Shown: positions 18,871-28,723, counted from the stretch's first letter. The stretch is DNA of 64,000 nt from Chitinophagales bacterium (GCA_026931325.1 JAIXLO010000160.1:248001-312000); one strand, 5' to 3'. The notes: a model not told the origin generated them from the letters alone. Numbers and translations are program-made.

Positions 18871-19452
18871 ATGAAAGTTGATTTATTAAGAAAAGAAAGT
18901 TTAAATGTTAACGTGTATTTATGTGGATCACATGCTTCTGGAAAATCTACTCTTGCTAGATATATTTCAAATAAATATAATTTGCCACTATTAACTGAAG
19001 TTGCTCGCTCGATTTTATCTGAAGAAGAAACAACCTTAAAAGATATAAGAGTAAATATTGATAAAGCAAATTCATTTCAAGAAAAAGTCTTCTTAAGACA
19101 ATTAGAAATGGAATTAAAATACGATTCTTTTGTTTCAGACAGATCTATTGACTGCTTGGCTTACACAGCTAATCATACAAAAGTTCTATCAAAAATAGTA
19201 AAAATGCCTGAATATATTGAATATATTGAAAAATTAAAACAAAAAAAGTCTATATTGTTTTTTATAAGACCGGCAAAAGAAACATTGGCAGCGGACGGAG
19301 TAAGAGAAGAGTTAAGTTGGGAAGGCGTAACTGTAATAGATGGAATGATTAAATTCATTTTAGAAATGAATGATATACCATATATTCAAATCAATACTGC
19401 TAATATGCAAGAGAGAATTAATATAGTAGATACAATATTATCTAAAATATAA
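18871..19452 (+). CDS. NadR/AAA_28-like P-loop nucleotide kinase
   Basis: 193 aa from ATG 18871 (SD AAAGGA), which leaves Walker A CGSHASGKSTLA near the N-terminus. Also seen: LLTEVARSIL, the lid-type FVSDRSIDCLAY and IRPAKE. This pattern is that of the NadR ribosylnicotinamide-kinase/AAA_28 group; a nicotinamide riboside or nucleoside substrate is likely but unproven. Adjacent to map, before the fibre gene. Confidence 0.72.
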   Translation: MKVDLLRKESLNVNVYLCGSHASGKSTLARYISNKYNLPLLTEVARSILSEEETTLKDIRVNIDKANSFQEKVFLRQLEMELKYDSFVSDRSIDCLAYTANHTKVLSKIVKMPEYIEYIEKLKQKKSILFFIRPAKETLAADGVREELSWEGVTVIDGMIKFILEMNDIPYIQINTANMQERINIVDTILSKI

Positions 19453-19470
19453 ATAATAAGCCATTAGAAT

Positions 19471-20355
19471 ATGGCTACCAGATACCCTGGACAAATAGAT
19501 AATAATTTAACATTACCAAATTCAATAGATAATGTAACTGCAGTAAAATCTGAAGTTGTTAATCGACTTAAAGATGCAATAATTGCATTACAGACAGAAT
19601 TAGGAGTTAAGCCTAGTACAACTTATGGTACTGTAAGATCGAGATTAGATTCGATAGAAAATGGATTAAACTCATTAACATTTTTAACTGGTGACCTTGG
19701 AGGCACAAAAGAAAGTGTAAGAGTAATTGGAATTATGGGCAATCCAATTTCAGAAACGCCACCTAATCTTGGTCAAGTATTAAGATGGAATGGTCTTGCT
19801 TGGGAACCTTCAGATGCTTCTGGAGGTGGCTCAACTGTTACATTCGCTGGAGATTTATCTGGCAATTCTTCTTCTCAAACGGTAATTAAAATTCAAAATA
19901 TTGCAGTTAGTTCTACTGCTCCAACCGATAATCAGGTAATGGTATATGATGCTGGCACAACAAATTGGAAACCTACATCATTAGGCGGCTATATAGATTG
20001 TGTTGCAGTATCTGGAAAATTTACTGTATTGGGTGTCGGATCTAATGTGTTTACGAATGCCGGCAACGTCCAAGTTAACGCCGGAGATTTTACCATCGAA
20101 AGTTGTACATTCGAGTGCGTGCTTGAGGCTACTCCAGGCGAGACGGCAGAAGTTAGACTTTATAATTTAACTGACGGCGGAGTAGTCTCTGGATCATTAT
20201 TATCAACGAGTGCAAACACGCCAACTTATCAATCAGTAAGCATTACTATTAGCGGCGATAAATTGTACGAAGTTCAATTGAGAATAACATCGGTAACTCC
20301 TGGAAGCGATGATGGAGCTAGTTGTACAAATGCCAAAATAAGAATTAAATACTGA
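19471..20355 (+). CDS. Fibre/adhesin-type virion protein, paralog of 15184
   Basis: 294 aa. Residues 1-120 repeat the YPGQIDN / IDNVTAVK / GDLGGTKE domain of the protein at 15184, with a different C-terminus rich in Gly, Thr and Ser. A T4-like late-promoter sequence TATAAATA lies 16 nt before the ATG. Confidence 0.7.
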   Translation: MATRYPGQIDNNLTLPNSIDNVTAVKSEVVNRLKDAIIALQTELGVKPSTTYGTVRSRLDSIENGLNSLTFLTGDLGGTKESVRVIGIMGNPISETPPNLGQVLRWNGLAWEPSDASGGGSTVTFAGDLSGNSSSQTVIKIQNIAVSSTAPTDNQVMVYDAGTTNWKPTSLGGYIDCVAVSGKFTVLGVGSNVFTNAGNVQVNAGDFTIESCTFECVLEATPGETAEVRLYNLTDGGVVSGSLLSTSANTPTYQSVSITISGDKLYEVQLRITSVTPGSDDGASCTNAKIRIKY

Positions 20356-20361
20356 GGTTAA

Positions 20362-21792
20362 ATGGCTAATAAATTTCTTACAAATGTATCTTTGGCATCT
20401 AGCAATGATAATTTTCATGTAATGTGGGGAGCAAGTAGAGTTATGAAGGCTGCCGGATGGAATGTTATGGCTCATTCCAATGGTACCACTAAAGTTGCTA
20501 ATGGAACTAATGCAAACGATGGTTATTGGGGGAATAATTCTGATCCATTAACAGATACATATCCTGTATTTGCAGCGGCAGCAGCTTGGATTGTTCTCAG
20601 AGGACCGACAACTTTAAAATTAAATTTAACTGCTGCTCCAACTCCTGGGTCAAATGGAGATTTTGTTAGAGGGGAAATTGTTACGCAAACAACAAGCGGG
20701 GCTACTGGTATATTAAGTGGTTATGTTTGGGATTCATCTCTATTACAAGGATGGATGGTAATAGAGCCTTGTACCGGAACATTTGATGGAACAAATAATA
20801 TTACCGGAAATATTAGCGGGGCAGTAGCGACAGTAAACTCTATAAAATTTTTTACAAGAGAAGTGATGTTTGCGAAATCATCGGCAAATCAAACCGATGG
20901 AACAATTTATTATGTATGTGCCGATGGATATAACGAACATAACCAATTATTTAGCGGAGTAAAATTAGATGGAACTGGAGCCGGTGACGGATATTTAGCA
21001 CAATCTACAGGATGTACTGCTTCTGTAGCTCCAGGTAAAGGTGGAACTGGTAATACATTTCCATCAAGAGCAATTAATTTAAGAGGGGCAACGTCATCAA
21101 CTACTCATAGTACATTATTTTCTTCCTCTACACTAGTTGGTAGATTACAAGCGTTGGCGGTAAACGCTGTTCCAAGCACGGGGGTAAGTGCAGATGGAAG
21201 TTTTTGGATGGCTGCAAGTAATAATGGTACCACTAATGGATTTTCTGTAATAGGTTTTACTAAATTAATTGATTGTGAGCCAGGAGATATTGATCCATAT
21301 ATATGGTTTGCCCCCAGTGGAACAACTGTTGGATCGTGGACCCAAACTGCTACTCTTGCTCCCTCTGGCACAACATATGTTAATTCTACTACAGTATTAG
21401 GATCAACTCAAGTTTATTGGTTAGGCTATTTGGCAAGGGACGGATATTCAACAAGAGATAAGGTAACTTACTATAGAGCAAATGTCGAAAAGGATGATGC
21501 AAACGTTGCTACAATATATGGTGTTAATGGATTAAATCAAAGAATAGCAAATCATCCATCTCCAGCAACAGCGACATTGCTAAGATATCATTTTTCATTT
21601 GTATATTATAATTCAACCACTTCAGAATTTTTCTATAAAGGTAAACCTAAATGGATGTTTTGCTTGTCGCAAGGTTCAGGGTTAGATACAAGCGATTCAA
21701 AACAATTTATATGTGTAGCTGCAAGAATTGCAGGCTCGCAGCCAGCTATATATATAGGACCATATGATGGCACTACTACTCCTTTGATATAA
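20362..21792 (+). CDS. Virion (tail/fibre-region) protein
   Basis: 476 aa with composition typical of structural proteins (Thr, Gly, Asn, aromatic). Short repeats such as GEIVTQTTSGATGILSG resemble phage tail or baseplate adaptor modules. It follows the fibre gene by 6 nt and precedes another small structural gene by 4 nt. Confidence 0.65.
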   Translation: MANKFLTNVSLASSNDNFHVMWGASRVMKAAGWNVMAHSNGTTKVANGTNANDGYWGNNSDPLTDTYPVFAAAAAWIVLRGPTTLKLNLTAAPTPGSNGDFVRGEIVTQTTSGATGILSGYVWDSSLLQGWMVIEPCTGTFDGTNNITGNISGAVATVNSIKFFTREVMFAKSSANQTDGTIYYVCADGYNEHNQLFSGVKLDGTGAGDGYLAQSTGCTASVAPGKGGTGNTFPSRAINLRGATSSTTHSTLFSSSTLVGRLQALAVNAVPSTGVSADGSFWMAASNNGTTNGFSVIGFTKLIDCEPGDIDPYIWFAPSGTTVGSWTQTATLAPSGTTYVNSTTVLGSTQVYWLGYLARDGYSTRDKVTYYRANVEKDDANVATIYGVNGLNQRIANHPSPATATLLRYHFSFVYYNSTTSEFFYKGKPKWMFCLSQGSGLDTSDSKQFICVAARIAGSQPAIYIGPYDGTTTPLI

Positions 21793-21796
21793 AAAT

Positions 21797-22162
21797 ATGG
21801 CAGATAATGGACAAACAGGCGTTTGTGATCAACATAGCTATATTTCTTTAGCTACCGGACCCTATTATACATTCGATAAATATGCAAAAACGACTTCATA
21901 CTCAGAAAGCATAAAAGATCACAATGATTTTAAATCTCAAGATGTGACATTTGTTACAGGTTTATTTCCTTCAGAAGTTGTTACAACAATAACTTATTTC
22001 ATAATGCGCGGTAGAGACGTAGATTGTCCAACAATTACGTATAGGACATGGAAAGTTCAAGATACTCCAGATTCTACAGGAGCACAATATTCTGGAACAA
22101 AATGTGGACCAACAAATCTTGCAGATATTATAGTTTTATTAAAAATAACTGTAGATGCATAA
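21797..22162 (+). CDS. Small virion-region protein, hypothetical
   Basis: 121 aa, Thr/Tyr/Asp-rich, no recognised domain. Immediately downstream of the tail-type gene at 20362 and probably co-transcribed. Confidence 0.6.
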   Translation: MADNGQTGVCDQHSYISLATGPYYTFDKYAKTTSYSESIKDHNDFKSQDVTFVTGLFPSEVVTTITYFIMRGRDVDCPTITYRTWKVQDTPDSTGAQYSGTKCGPTNLADIIVLLKITVDA

Positions 22163-22192
22163 TATTTTACTATTCATGATATAATAAAGGTT

Positions 22193-23404
22193 ATGAATTG
22201 TTTTGATATTGCTATTATTGGTTCTGGTGTTGCAGGTTCTTTTGCCGCCTATAAAATAGCTAAAGAATTTCCAAAAGTTAAAGTTGCAATAATTGATATT
22301 GGCAGACCACCATTAAAACGTAGAAGACAAATAGAAGGATGGTTAGGTTGTTTACCAACAAGTGATGGAAAATTTTATCTTGATGAAAAAGAAAAGCTAG
22401 AAAAATTTATTGATTCTAAGCACATTGAGGACAATTATTTATATTTTACAAAAATATTATCAGGTGTTCAAGAAATTGAAACATTTAAAACAAAAAAAAT
22501 ATTAAAAAGTTTTGAAAAAAAAATAACTGGATTAGGATATTCAGTTAATTATTCAGATCATATGCAAACATATTCTAAAGTTGTTCATCAATTATCAAAA
22601 ACAATGAACGGTTTCTTAGAAGATTTACAAAATGTAACATATGTATTTGATACTGAGATAAAATCAATAGAAAAAGATAATAATATATTTAATATATTTT
22701 CTGAAGATATTAGTCTTAAAGCAAAGAAAGTGTTATTTTGTCCCGGAAGAAGCGGTTGGAGATTCGCAAACAATATTTTTAATTTTTTTAAAATAGTTGA
22801 AAATAATGATTATTCTTACTTTGGGGTAAGAGCCGAAATTGAGGAAAATTTTCTTAAAGATTTTAATAAATCTACTGTAACTTTACAAAAAGAAGATATT
22901 ACATATGGTAAATTTTCTTGGAATGGTACAACAATACAAGAAGATCATTTAGATATTGCTATAGCGAATTTTAGATCTAATGAAGATAGATGGCATTCAA
23001 AAAATGTAAGTTTTGATATTATTAAAAAGTACTATTGTAAAGAACGCGGTGTAGAAGAATCCGAAAGGTTATCAAAATTAGCATTTTTATTAGGAAATGA
23101 TAGAGTATTAAAAGAAAAAGCTGATTTATTTATGAATGATAAAGCTAAAATATCTCCAATAAAAGAATTTGATTGGTTAAAAAATTCTTTTAAAGAGTTG
23201 GAAGAAATAATTCCAAATTTTATAAATAAAGCTATGATTTATTATCCAGCTATTTTAACATATCCATCAAAAATAAAAGTAAGTAATAGATTAGAAACTG
23301 AAGTTAAAAATATGTATGTTGCAGGAGAAATGTTGCAGGAGCAGGGATTATTATTTGCTGTATTATCTGGACTTAGCGCTGTAGATTTTATGATGGAGAA
23401 ATAA
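22193..23404 (+). CDS. FAD-dependent oxidoreductase-like protein
   Basis: 403 aa. It has an N-terminal dinucleotide-binding motif IIGSGVAGSFAAYKIA with a distal acidic residue in VAIIDIG, and a C-terminal FAD-binding segment MYVAGEMLQEQG...SGLSAVDFM, as in NAD(P)/FAD-utilising dehydrogenases. The substrate is unknown. It overlaps the next start by 1 nt. Confidence 0.75.
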   Translation: MNCFDIAIIGSGVAGSFAAYKIAKEFPKVKVAIIDIGRPPLKRRRQIEGWLGCLPTSDGKFYLDEKEKLEKFIDSKHIEDNYLYFTKILSGVQEIETFKTKKILKSFEKKITGLGYSVNYSDHMQTYSKVVHQLSKTMNGFLEDLQNVTYVFDTEIKSIEKDNNIFNIFSEDISLKAKKVLFCPGRSGWRFANNIFNFFKIVENNDYSYFGVRAEIEENFLKDFNKSTVTLQKEDITYGKFSWNGTTIQEDHLDIAIANFRSNEDRWHSKNVSFDIIKKYYCKERGVEESERLSKLAFLLGNDRVLKEKADLFMNDKAKISPIKEFDWLKNSFKELEEIIPNFINKAMIYYPAILTYPSKIKVSNRLETEVKNMYVAGEMLQEQGLLFAVLSGLSAVDFMMEK

Positions 23405-23736
23405 TGGCAAAAGATTATGAAGGATTTGATAAAGAAACTACACCTAAATATATTTCTAGTAAATATGAAATGGATTTATATGATGAAGATAACGCCAAGC
23501 CATCTAAAAGTATTAGAATAAAAAGAATATTAGTTGGTGGTGAAAAGTGGAGATTTTTTGATGGATCAAAAAATACATTAACGGTTTTAGCTGATGAATT
23601 AAATGAAAATGAAGTAAAGTTTTTAAGGACTGCTGAGGGAGTTTTATTTTGTTTAAATAAATATAAGCAAGGCATAACGTCGCTGGACGGAATTAAAAAA
23701 AATTTATCTGAAAAGGTTGCGGGGCTCTCGACATAA
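23404..23736 (+). CDS. Hypothetical protein
   Basis: 110 aa, acidic N-terminus, mixed alpha/beta C-terminus. Coupled to the FAD enzyme (TAATG junction). Not recognised. Confidence 0.62.
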   Translation: MAKDYEGFDKETTPKYISSKYEMDLYDEDNAKPSKSIRIKRILVGGEKWRFFDGSKNTLTVLADELNENEVKFLRTAEGVLFCLNKYKQGITSLDGIKKNLSEKVAGLST

Positions 23737-23800
23737 TTTTTTCACAATTTAAATTCTAATATAGACGATAAGCCAAGTCTTATGTCTAGAAAGAAAAATT

Positions 23801-24382
23801 ATGAGTGGAAATTATGAACTTTATTTTGTTGACGTGGAAACTACAGGGCTCGATTTCTATAAACATTCACCAATAGAAATATCTCTTATCAAATTATCCA
23901 ATAATGATCAAAAAACTTGGTGCTTACAGCCATTAGATTTAAACACTATTGACTCTGATGCATTAAGAATTAACGGTCATAAATTAGAAGATATTACTCA
24001 TAAAACAAAATTTGGTAGAGAGACATATAGAGATCCTAAAAAAGTTTTAATAGATATTGAAAATTGGTTACTAGAAGATAATTTAACTTCTGGCGAAAGA
24101 TGGTTGTGCGGACACAATGTAGCGTTTGATAAATATATGCTAGAATTTTTATGGAAAAAATGTGGCGTTGAAGATGCTTTTCCATTCAGTAGAAAAGCTT
24201 TAGATACTATGCAAGTCCAATTATTATTGGATTTGGTGAATAATACATATTCAGAAGCATATTCTTTGAATGCGTGTTTAAAAAAGTTTGGCATTAAAAA
24301 TGAAAAAGCGCACAGCGCAGCGGCAGATATTAAAGCAACAAAAGAATTATTTTTAAAACAACTTTCATTGCTAAAAAAATGA
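23801..24382 (+). CDS. DnaQ-like 3'-5' exonuclease (DEDDh)
   Basis: 193 aa. Exo I VDVETTGL, Exo II CGHNVAFDKYML and Exo III HSAAADIKAT give the DEDDh set (acids and the His are present). A paralog is at 41580. It could proofread or process DNA/RNA ends. It ends with an ATGA overlap into the next gene. Confidence 0.85.
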   Translation: MSGNYELYFVDVETTGLDFYKHSPIEISLIKLSNNDQKTWCLQPLDLNTIDSDALRINGHKLEDITHKTKFGRETYRDPKKVLIDIENWLLEDNLTSGERWLCGHNVAFDKYMLEFLWKKCGVEDAFPFSRKALDTMQVQLLLDLVNNTYSEAYSLNACLKKFGIKNEKAHSAAADIKATKELFLKQLSLLKK

Positions 24383-25200
24383 ATATATTATATTTTTGCA
24401 ATAATTCATTAGATTCTGAAATTCAATGTTCCAGATTTAAAAAAATTACAAAACATAATGTTAAAATAGCTTCATACAACTTTTCTAATTTTTTTAAAAA
24501 TGATATAAATTTGTACTATTTTAGTAAAAATAACATTTCTATTTTAGTAGATTATATAAAAAATAATAATATTGATTTAATTATTTCTGATGCAGAATCG
24601 GTATCTAAAAAATTACAAGATAAAATAAAAATTCCGATATGGGTTTATGCTAAGCACAGTACAGATTTATTTCATATTTCAAAAATGTTTAATAAGGCTG
24701 ATAAGCTACTAACATATTCTTTATTTGTTGATACAGACAAAGCATATAGAATGAAAAATTACACATATATTAGACCTTATTTCGCAAATTCATTTTCATC
24801 GGCAAAAAATGAATTTGCGTTTTATTTATTAAATAATAATAAACAAAAAATTAATTTTGTAAAACATTTAAACATATCGAATGTTTTTTCTTTATATCAT
24901 GAAGATTTGCAAAATTTGTCTATAAAAAAAATAGATAGTGATGATTATATTAGTTCTATTACTGATTCTATTTATAATATAGTTGAGCAAAATTTTACTT
25001 TTTATATAGATTGTTTTTATAATAAAAAATTTATATATTATTTACCAGGATATATAAAAGATATGTACGTATATACAAACTTTATTACTAGAAGTAAAAT
25101 AGGTAAAGTTTTGTCCGATAGAGTTGATTTTACAGAATCTACTATAAATTTTATAGATTTCGGATGCCATAATCAACTACATGAGATATTGGGAGAATAA
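24379..25200 (+). CDS. Hypothetical protein, possibly GT-B-like
   Basis: 273 aa, Asn/Lys/Phe/Tyr-rich. Strand-helix alternation (MNILYFCNN..., LIISDAES, IPIWVYAKHSTDL, KLLTYSLFVDTD) resembles the N-terminal domain of GT-B glycosyltransferases, but no diagnostic motif is present, so this is only a suggestion. Coupled to both neighbours. Confidence 0.55.
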   Translation: MNILYFCNNSLDSEIQCSRFKKITKHNVKIASYNFSNFFKNDINLYYFSKNNISILVDYIKNNNIDLIISDAESVSKKLQDKIKIPIWVYAKHSTDLFHISKMFNKADKLLTYSLFVDTDKAYRMKNYTYIRPYFANSFSSAKNEFAFYLLNNNKQKINFVKHLNISNVFSLYHEDLQNLSIKKIDSDDYISSITDSIYNIVEQNFTFYIDCFYNKKFIYYLPGYIKDMYVYTNFITRSKIGKVLSDRVDFTESTINFIDFGCHNQLHEILGE

Positions 25201-25652
25201 TGAATATTGGAATAAAATTAAGAGAAACAAAAACTTCAATTTTAAATACAGAAGGTTCCGGGCTTAAATTAGTATTAAATGTTTGTAATACAAAAGGTGA
25301 TACAAATTATAAAATAGTTGAAGTTTTTGATAAAAGATGGAAAAGAGCAAAAGAAGAAATGAGAGGTTGGTTTGTAAATCAACAAAATTACAAAAAAGGA
25401 AATGTAAATACAACTGCTGTTCAAAGTGATGTATGGATAGTAAATATGCTTTGTCAAGATAATGATAAAAAAAATGATGGCGAAGCTCTTAAAGAATGTA
25501 TTCAAAAAGTATTAAAAATGGCAAAATATGAGAAAGCCAGTGTACATGTAAGTAAATTAATTCAAGATGAATTACCAGATTTAACTAAAAAATTTTTAGA
25601 AGATACATTTGTTGCTAATGGCGTAAATGTTTGTGTTTATTTAGAATCTTAA
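25200..25652 (+). CDS. Hypothetical protein, possibly macro-domain-like
   Basis: 150 aa. The segment SDVWIVNMLCQD followed by ALKECIQKVLKMA and a final beta strand VNVCVYLES recalls compact ADP-ribose-binding macro domains. The match is weak and the N-terminal 50 residues are unassigned. A strong terminator follows. Confidence 0.5.
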   Translation: MNIGIKLRETKTSILNTEGSGLKLVLNVCNTKGDTNYKIVEVFDKRWKRAKEEMRGWFVNQQNYKKGNVNTTAVQSDVWIVNMLCQDNDKKNDGEALKECIQKVLKMAKYEKASVHVSKLIQDELPDLTKKFLEDTFVANGVNVCVYLES

Positions 25653-25655
25653 ATG

Positions 25656-25686
25656 AAGGCGAGGGTTATACCTCGCCTTTTTTTTT
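25656..25686 (+). terminator. Rho-independent terminator
   Basis: A perfect 9-bp stem AAGGCGAGG/CCTCGCCTT with a 6-nt loop, followed by a T run. It sits between the stop at 25652 and the M23 peptidase start at 25695. Confidence 0.93.
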
Positions 25687-25694
25687 ATATTATT

Positions 25695-26270
25695 ATGGAA
25701 AATGATAAAGATTTAGAAGCTGTCCTTAATGAATTCAAATCATTAATGGAAGATTCAAAACTTGAACCTGAAGAAAAAGTACCCGAATCCGAGGAAGAAA
25801 AATTTACAATAACTGCTCCTATTCATACAACGTATTATAATTCCGGTGATTTTGGAGTAGTAAATGAAACACATTTATCTGGACATAAAGGAGTAGACTT
25901 GCGTGCTCCGAGAGGTACGCCAATATACAGCATTGGCGAAGGAACTGTAAAGTATGCCGGAGATCAGGGTATAGGCGGATTAGCTGTAACAATATTGCAT
26001 CCAGATGGATTCAAAAGCTATTATGCTCATCTAGACTCAATTAAATGCAAGAATGGACAAAAGGTAACTAGCGAAACTATAATAGGTACATTGGGGGATA
26101 CCGGAAACGCTAAAGGTCGAATACCTCATTTGCATTTTCAATTATGGAAAGATAATTCTCTCGTAAATCCAGCCAAATATTTTTATGTTCCTAAATATAC
26201 TAATGTATCAAAAGCTGAAAAATATTCAGAGGTAATAGAAATTATAAATAATTTAGTTAAGCTAAGCTAA
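25695..26270 (+). CDS. M23-family peptidase (LytM-like endopeptidase)
   Basis: 191 aa from ATG 25695; the upstream in-frame ATG lies in the terminator and is rejected. The M23 zinc site is complete: HKGVDLRAPRGTPIYS (His, Asp) and HLHFQLW (His-x-His) with YYAHLDS between. It cleaves peptidoglycan cross-bridges; a virion-associated or lysis role is likely. The N-terminal 40 residues are acidic. Convergent with the minus-strand operon. Confidence 0.87.
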   Translation: MENDKDLEAVLNEFKSLMEDSKLEPEEKVPESEEEKFTITAPIHTTYYNSGDFGVVNETHLSGHKGVDLRAPRGTPIYSIGEGTVKYAGDQGIGGLAVTILHPDGFKSYYAHLDSIKCKNGQKVTSETIIGTLGDTGNAKGRIPHLHFQLWKDNSLVNPAKYFYVPKYTNVSKAEKYSEVIEIINNLVKLS

Positions 26271-26760
26271 CATAGCTCATTATATTTTTGTAATTAAAAG
26301 ATTTTTCAGCCAATTTCATTGACGGATCATTAATTAAAGTTGTTATAATAATATTTTCAACCTTTTTAGAAACGGTATTTTTATTTTTTATGTTATCTGG
26401 TATGTTAGTATAATCATAAGCATAAATAGTTCCACTTCTATTATAATAACTTCCCTTGTCTACAGTTATTACTAAATGTTTCCAATATTGATGAAAAATT
26501 CTTTTTCTGCCTTCTTTTGAATAATAACAAATATAAATTTTATTATTGTAGTAATTTTTTTTATCAAGTACAATTGATGCATGTGTTGCATTATCTAATG
26601 ATAAACCAGTTATAAGCTTACCGTTAGTTACATATGAATTAGGATATTTAGAATAAAATTCTGAATATTCTTTTATTTTCTTTTCGGCAGCTTTTATTGT
26701 ATTGTTACAATTATTTATAATTTTTAATTCTTTATCTATTATATATTTTAAAGTGTTCAT
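26257..26760 (-). CDS. Hypothetical protein
   Basis: 167 aa, helical N-terminus then beta strands rich in Tyr. Last gene of the minus-strand nucleotide-pool cluster, overlapping the DHFR stop by 4 nt. Not recognised. Confidence 0.6.
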   Translation of the reverse strand: MNTLKYIIDKELKIINNCNNTIKAAEKKIKEYSEFYSKYPNSYVTNGKLITGLSLDNATHASIVLDKKNYYNNKIYICYYSKEGRKRIFHQYWKHLVITVDKGSYYNRSGTIYAYDYTNIPDNIKNKNTVSKKVENIIITTLINDPSMKLAEKSFNYKNIMSYVSLA

Positions 26761-27224
26761 ATTTTTCTATAGATCGCTAATTTACAGTTGTCTGAGTTTT
26801 CTAATTGATTGATTGATTCTAGTTTAAAATCTAATGGATTAATCCAAGGAAACTTAACTAATTCTCCATCAATTATATCTGGAGTTAAAGTTAAATATAA
26901 TTCTTTAGCAAAATTTAATCCTTCTTCATATATTCTGGCTCCACCAATTAACCAAATATTTTCATTGTTAGACTTTTCAATTGCTTGATTAATTGAAGTT
27001 GCTGTTTCTATATTTTCTATTTGTTTAGAAGTAACTACAATATTTTGTCTTTTGGGTAATGGTTTACCAATTCCTTCAAATGTAGTTCTTCCCATTATAA
27101 TTGTAGAATTTAATGTAGATTTTCTAAAATGTTTTAAATCTTCTGGATAATCAAATGGTAAAGCATTTATTCCAACTCTTCCTATTGCTCCATTTTTAGA
27201 GACTGCTGCAATTAATCTTATCAT
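26757..27224 (-). CDS. Dihydrofolate reductase
   Basis: 155 aa, typical DHFR length. Seen: IAAVSKNGAIG at the N-terminus, the FDYPEDLKHFRKST substrate/cofactor segment, IIMGRTTFEGIG and WLIGGARIYEE. It regenerates tetrahydrofolate consumed by the ThyA encoded three genes upstream in the same operon. Confidence 0.9.
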   Translation of the reverse strand: MIRLIAAVSKNGAIGRVGINALPFDYPEDLKHFRKSTLNSTIIMGRTTFEGIGKPLPKRQNIVVTSKQIENIETATSINQAIEKSNNENIWLIGGARIYEEGLNFAKELYLTLTPDIIDGELVKFPWINPLDFKLESINQLENSDNCKLAIYRKI

Positions 27225-27232
27225 TTTTTCCT

Positions 27233-27463
27233 TTATCTTAAATCAATTATAGATTGAATTTTATTTTCCATTACTCTAGTTAAATCATCTATAGTAAATG
27301 ATTCATATTCAAATTCTTCTCCAAATTTTGTTTTTATTTTAATTGAAAAATAATCAACCCCATCAAACATTGTTGGATTTAAATTAAATGTAATATTTGT
27401 TTCTAATTCGGCATCATTAGTAATATCTTGATATTTTCTAATTATATCTATTAATTTATTCAT
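27233..27463 (-). CDS. Small protein, paralog of the adjacent upstream gene
   Basis: 76 aa sharing a pattern with the protein at 27460 (TFNLNPTMFDGVDYFSIKIK versus FWLNPPGCKGVDSFNVQIK, then a LTRVMENKIQSIID ending). Tandem duplication between thyA and DHFR. Function unknown. Confidence 0.6.
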   Translation of the reverse strand: MNKLIDIIRKYQDITNDAELETNITFNLNPTMFDGVDYFSIKIKTKFGEEFEYESFTIDDLTRVMENKIQSIIDLR

Positions 27464-27801
27464 TTAATCTCTGTTAATTTATATTGTTTGCCATCAATAT
27501 TATAAATTTTATTAAGAGCTAGTTTTTGATCTATAATTGATTGTAATTTTAATTTAACTACTTTTGTTAAATTAGAAATGTTATTGGCATGAAATACAAA
27601 ATCTTCACCGTTGCTCATTTTAATTTGTACATTAAAGGAATCTACTCCCTTGCATCCTGGCGGATTTAACCAAAAATTTATCATAGTTTTTAAATTAACA
27701 TCATTTATTTCGTCTTGAAAATGTCTTATAATAGACACTAAGTCATTAAATTCTAATTTATTATCGGGCATTTCTAATATTTCTTTTATATTTGCAAACA
27801 T
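27460..27801 (-). CDS. Small protein, paralog of the adjacent downstream gene
   Basis: 113 aa, the longer member of the pair, with an extra C-terminal IYNIDGKQYKLTEIK strand. ATGA-type overlap with its paralog. Position in a folate/thymidylate operon is the only functional hint. Confidence 0.6.
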   Translation of the reverse strand: MFANIKEILEMPDNKLEFNDLVSIIRHFQDEINDVNLKTMINFWLNPPGCKGVDSFNVQIKMSNGEDFVFHANNISNLTKVVKLKLQSIIDQKLALNKIYNIDGKQYKLTEIK

Positions 27802-27808
27802 TTTTCCT

Positions 27809-28723
27809 TTATACAGCCATTTTAGCTTCTATTGAACTATGAGATTTATATCCTTCTATTTTAAAATCTTCTAATGATAAATTTTCTATATTTTCTACTG
27901 TTTGATTTAAATCTTCATCAAATATTTCTTTTGTAATTTCACAAGTAGGAAAATCAAAAGGAGTTCTAGATATTTGTTCTTTGGTTTGTTCTAAATGATT
28001 TAAATAAATATGAGTATTACCTCCAATAAATATTACTTCTCTTGGAGTTAAGTTAGTTGCTTTAGCTATTATTTTTGTTAATAATGCGTAAGACATTATA
28101 TTAAATGGTAATCCTAAAAATGAATCAACCGATCTTTGATGAAACATACATGATAATGATTTATCTGGATGAACATTAAATTCATAACTCCAATGGCATG
28201 GAGGCAGACTCATTTCATATAATTGGGCAGGATTCCAGGCTACAACTAAATGTCTTCTAGAGAATGGATCATCTCTTAATGATTTAATTACATTTTTAAT
28301 TTGATCTATAAATCCATTACTGCATATAAGCTCATCGCTAGTATAATTTACTTCGCCATTATGACCATTAAAATTTCTCCATTGATATCCATAACCTTTA
28401 CCCATATCGCCTTCTTTAAGATGATACAAGCCTCTTTTATCTAAGAATTCTCTAGAAGTATTTCCTTTCCAAATATTCACTCCTTTTGCTTCAAGAATTT
28501 TAGTATCAGTTTGTCCTCTAAGGAAAAATAATAATTCTTCTATTATTCCTTTTGTAAACATTTTTTTAGTTGTTAATAATGGAGCTTTATTGTCTTTTAA
28601 AGAAAATCGGAGCTGAGTTCCAAAAATAAATTTGGTACCAACTCCTGTTCTATCTACAACCTCTTCTCCGTTATCTAAAATATTTTGTAGTAAATTTAAA
28701 TAATTTAATTCTTCTTGGTTCAT
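27809..28723 (-). CDS. thyA: Thymidylate synthase (ThyA)
   Basis: 304 aa. Conserved segments: the folate-binding N-terminus DRTGVGTKFIFG, active-site LPPCHW with catalytic Cys, HQRSVDSFLGLPFNI, and GNTHIYLNHLEQ. It makes dTMP from dUMP and methylene-THF. With DHFR, dUTPase and the HD hydrolase it forms a phage dTMP supply route. Confidence 0.95.
   Translation of the reverse strand: MNQEELNYLNLLQNILDNGEEVVDRTGVGTKFIFGTQLRFSLKDNKAPLLTTKKMFTKGIIEELLFFLRGQTDTKILEAKGVNIWKGNTSREFLDKRGLYHLKEGDMGKGYGYQWRNFNGHNGEVNYTSDELICSNGFIDQIKNVIKSLRDDPFSRRHLVVAWNPAQLYEMSLPPCHWSYEFNVHPDKSLSCMFHQRSVDSFLGLPFNIMSYALLTKIIAKATNLTPREVIFIGGNTHIYLNHLEQTKEQISRTPFDFPTCEITKEIFDEDLNQTVENIENLSLEDFKIEGYKSHSSIEAKMAV

Noticed and set aside
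25653-25694. Upstream ATG at 25653 as start of the M23 peptidase
   Set aside because: It lies inside a perfect terminator hairpin; ATG 25695 is the first sensible start.
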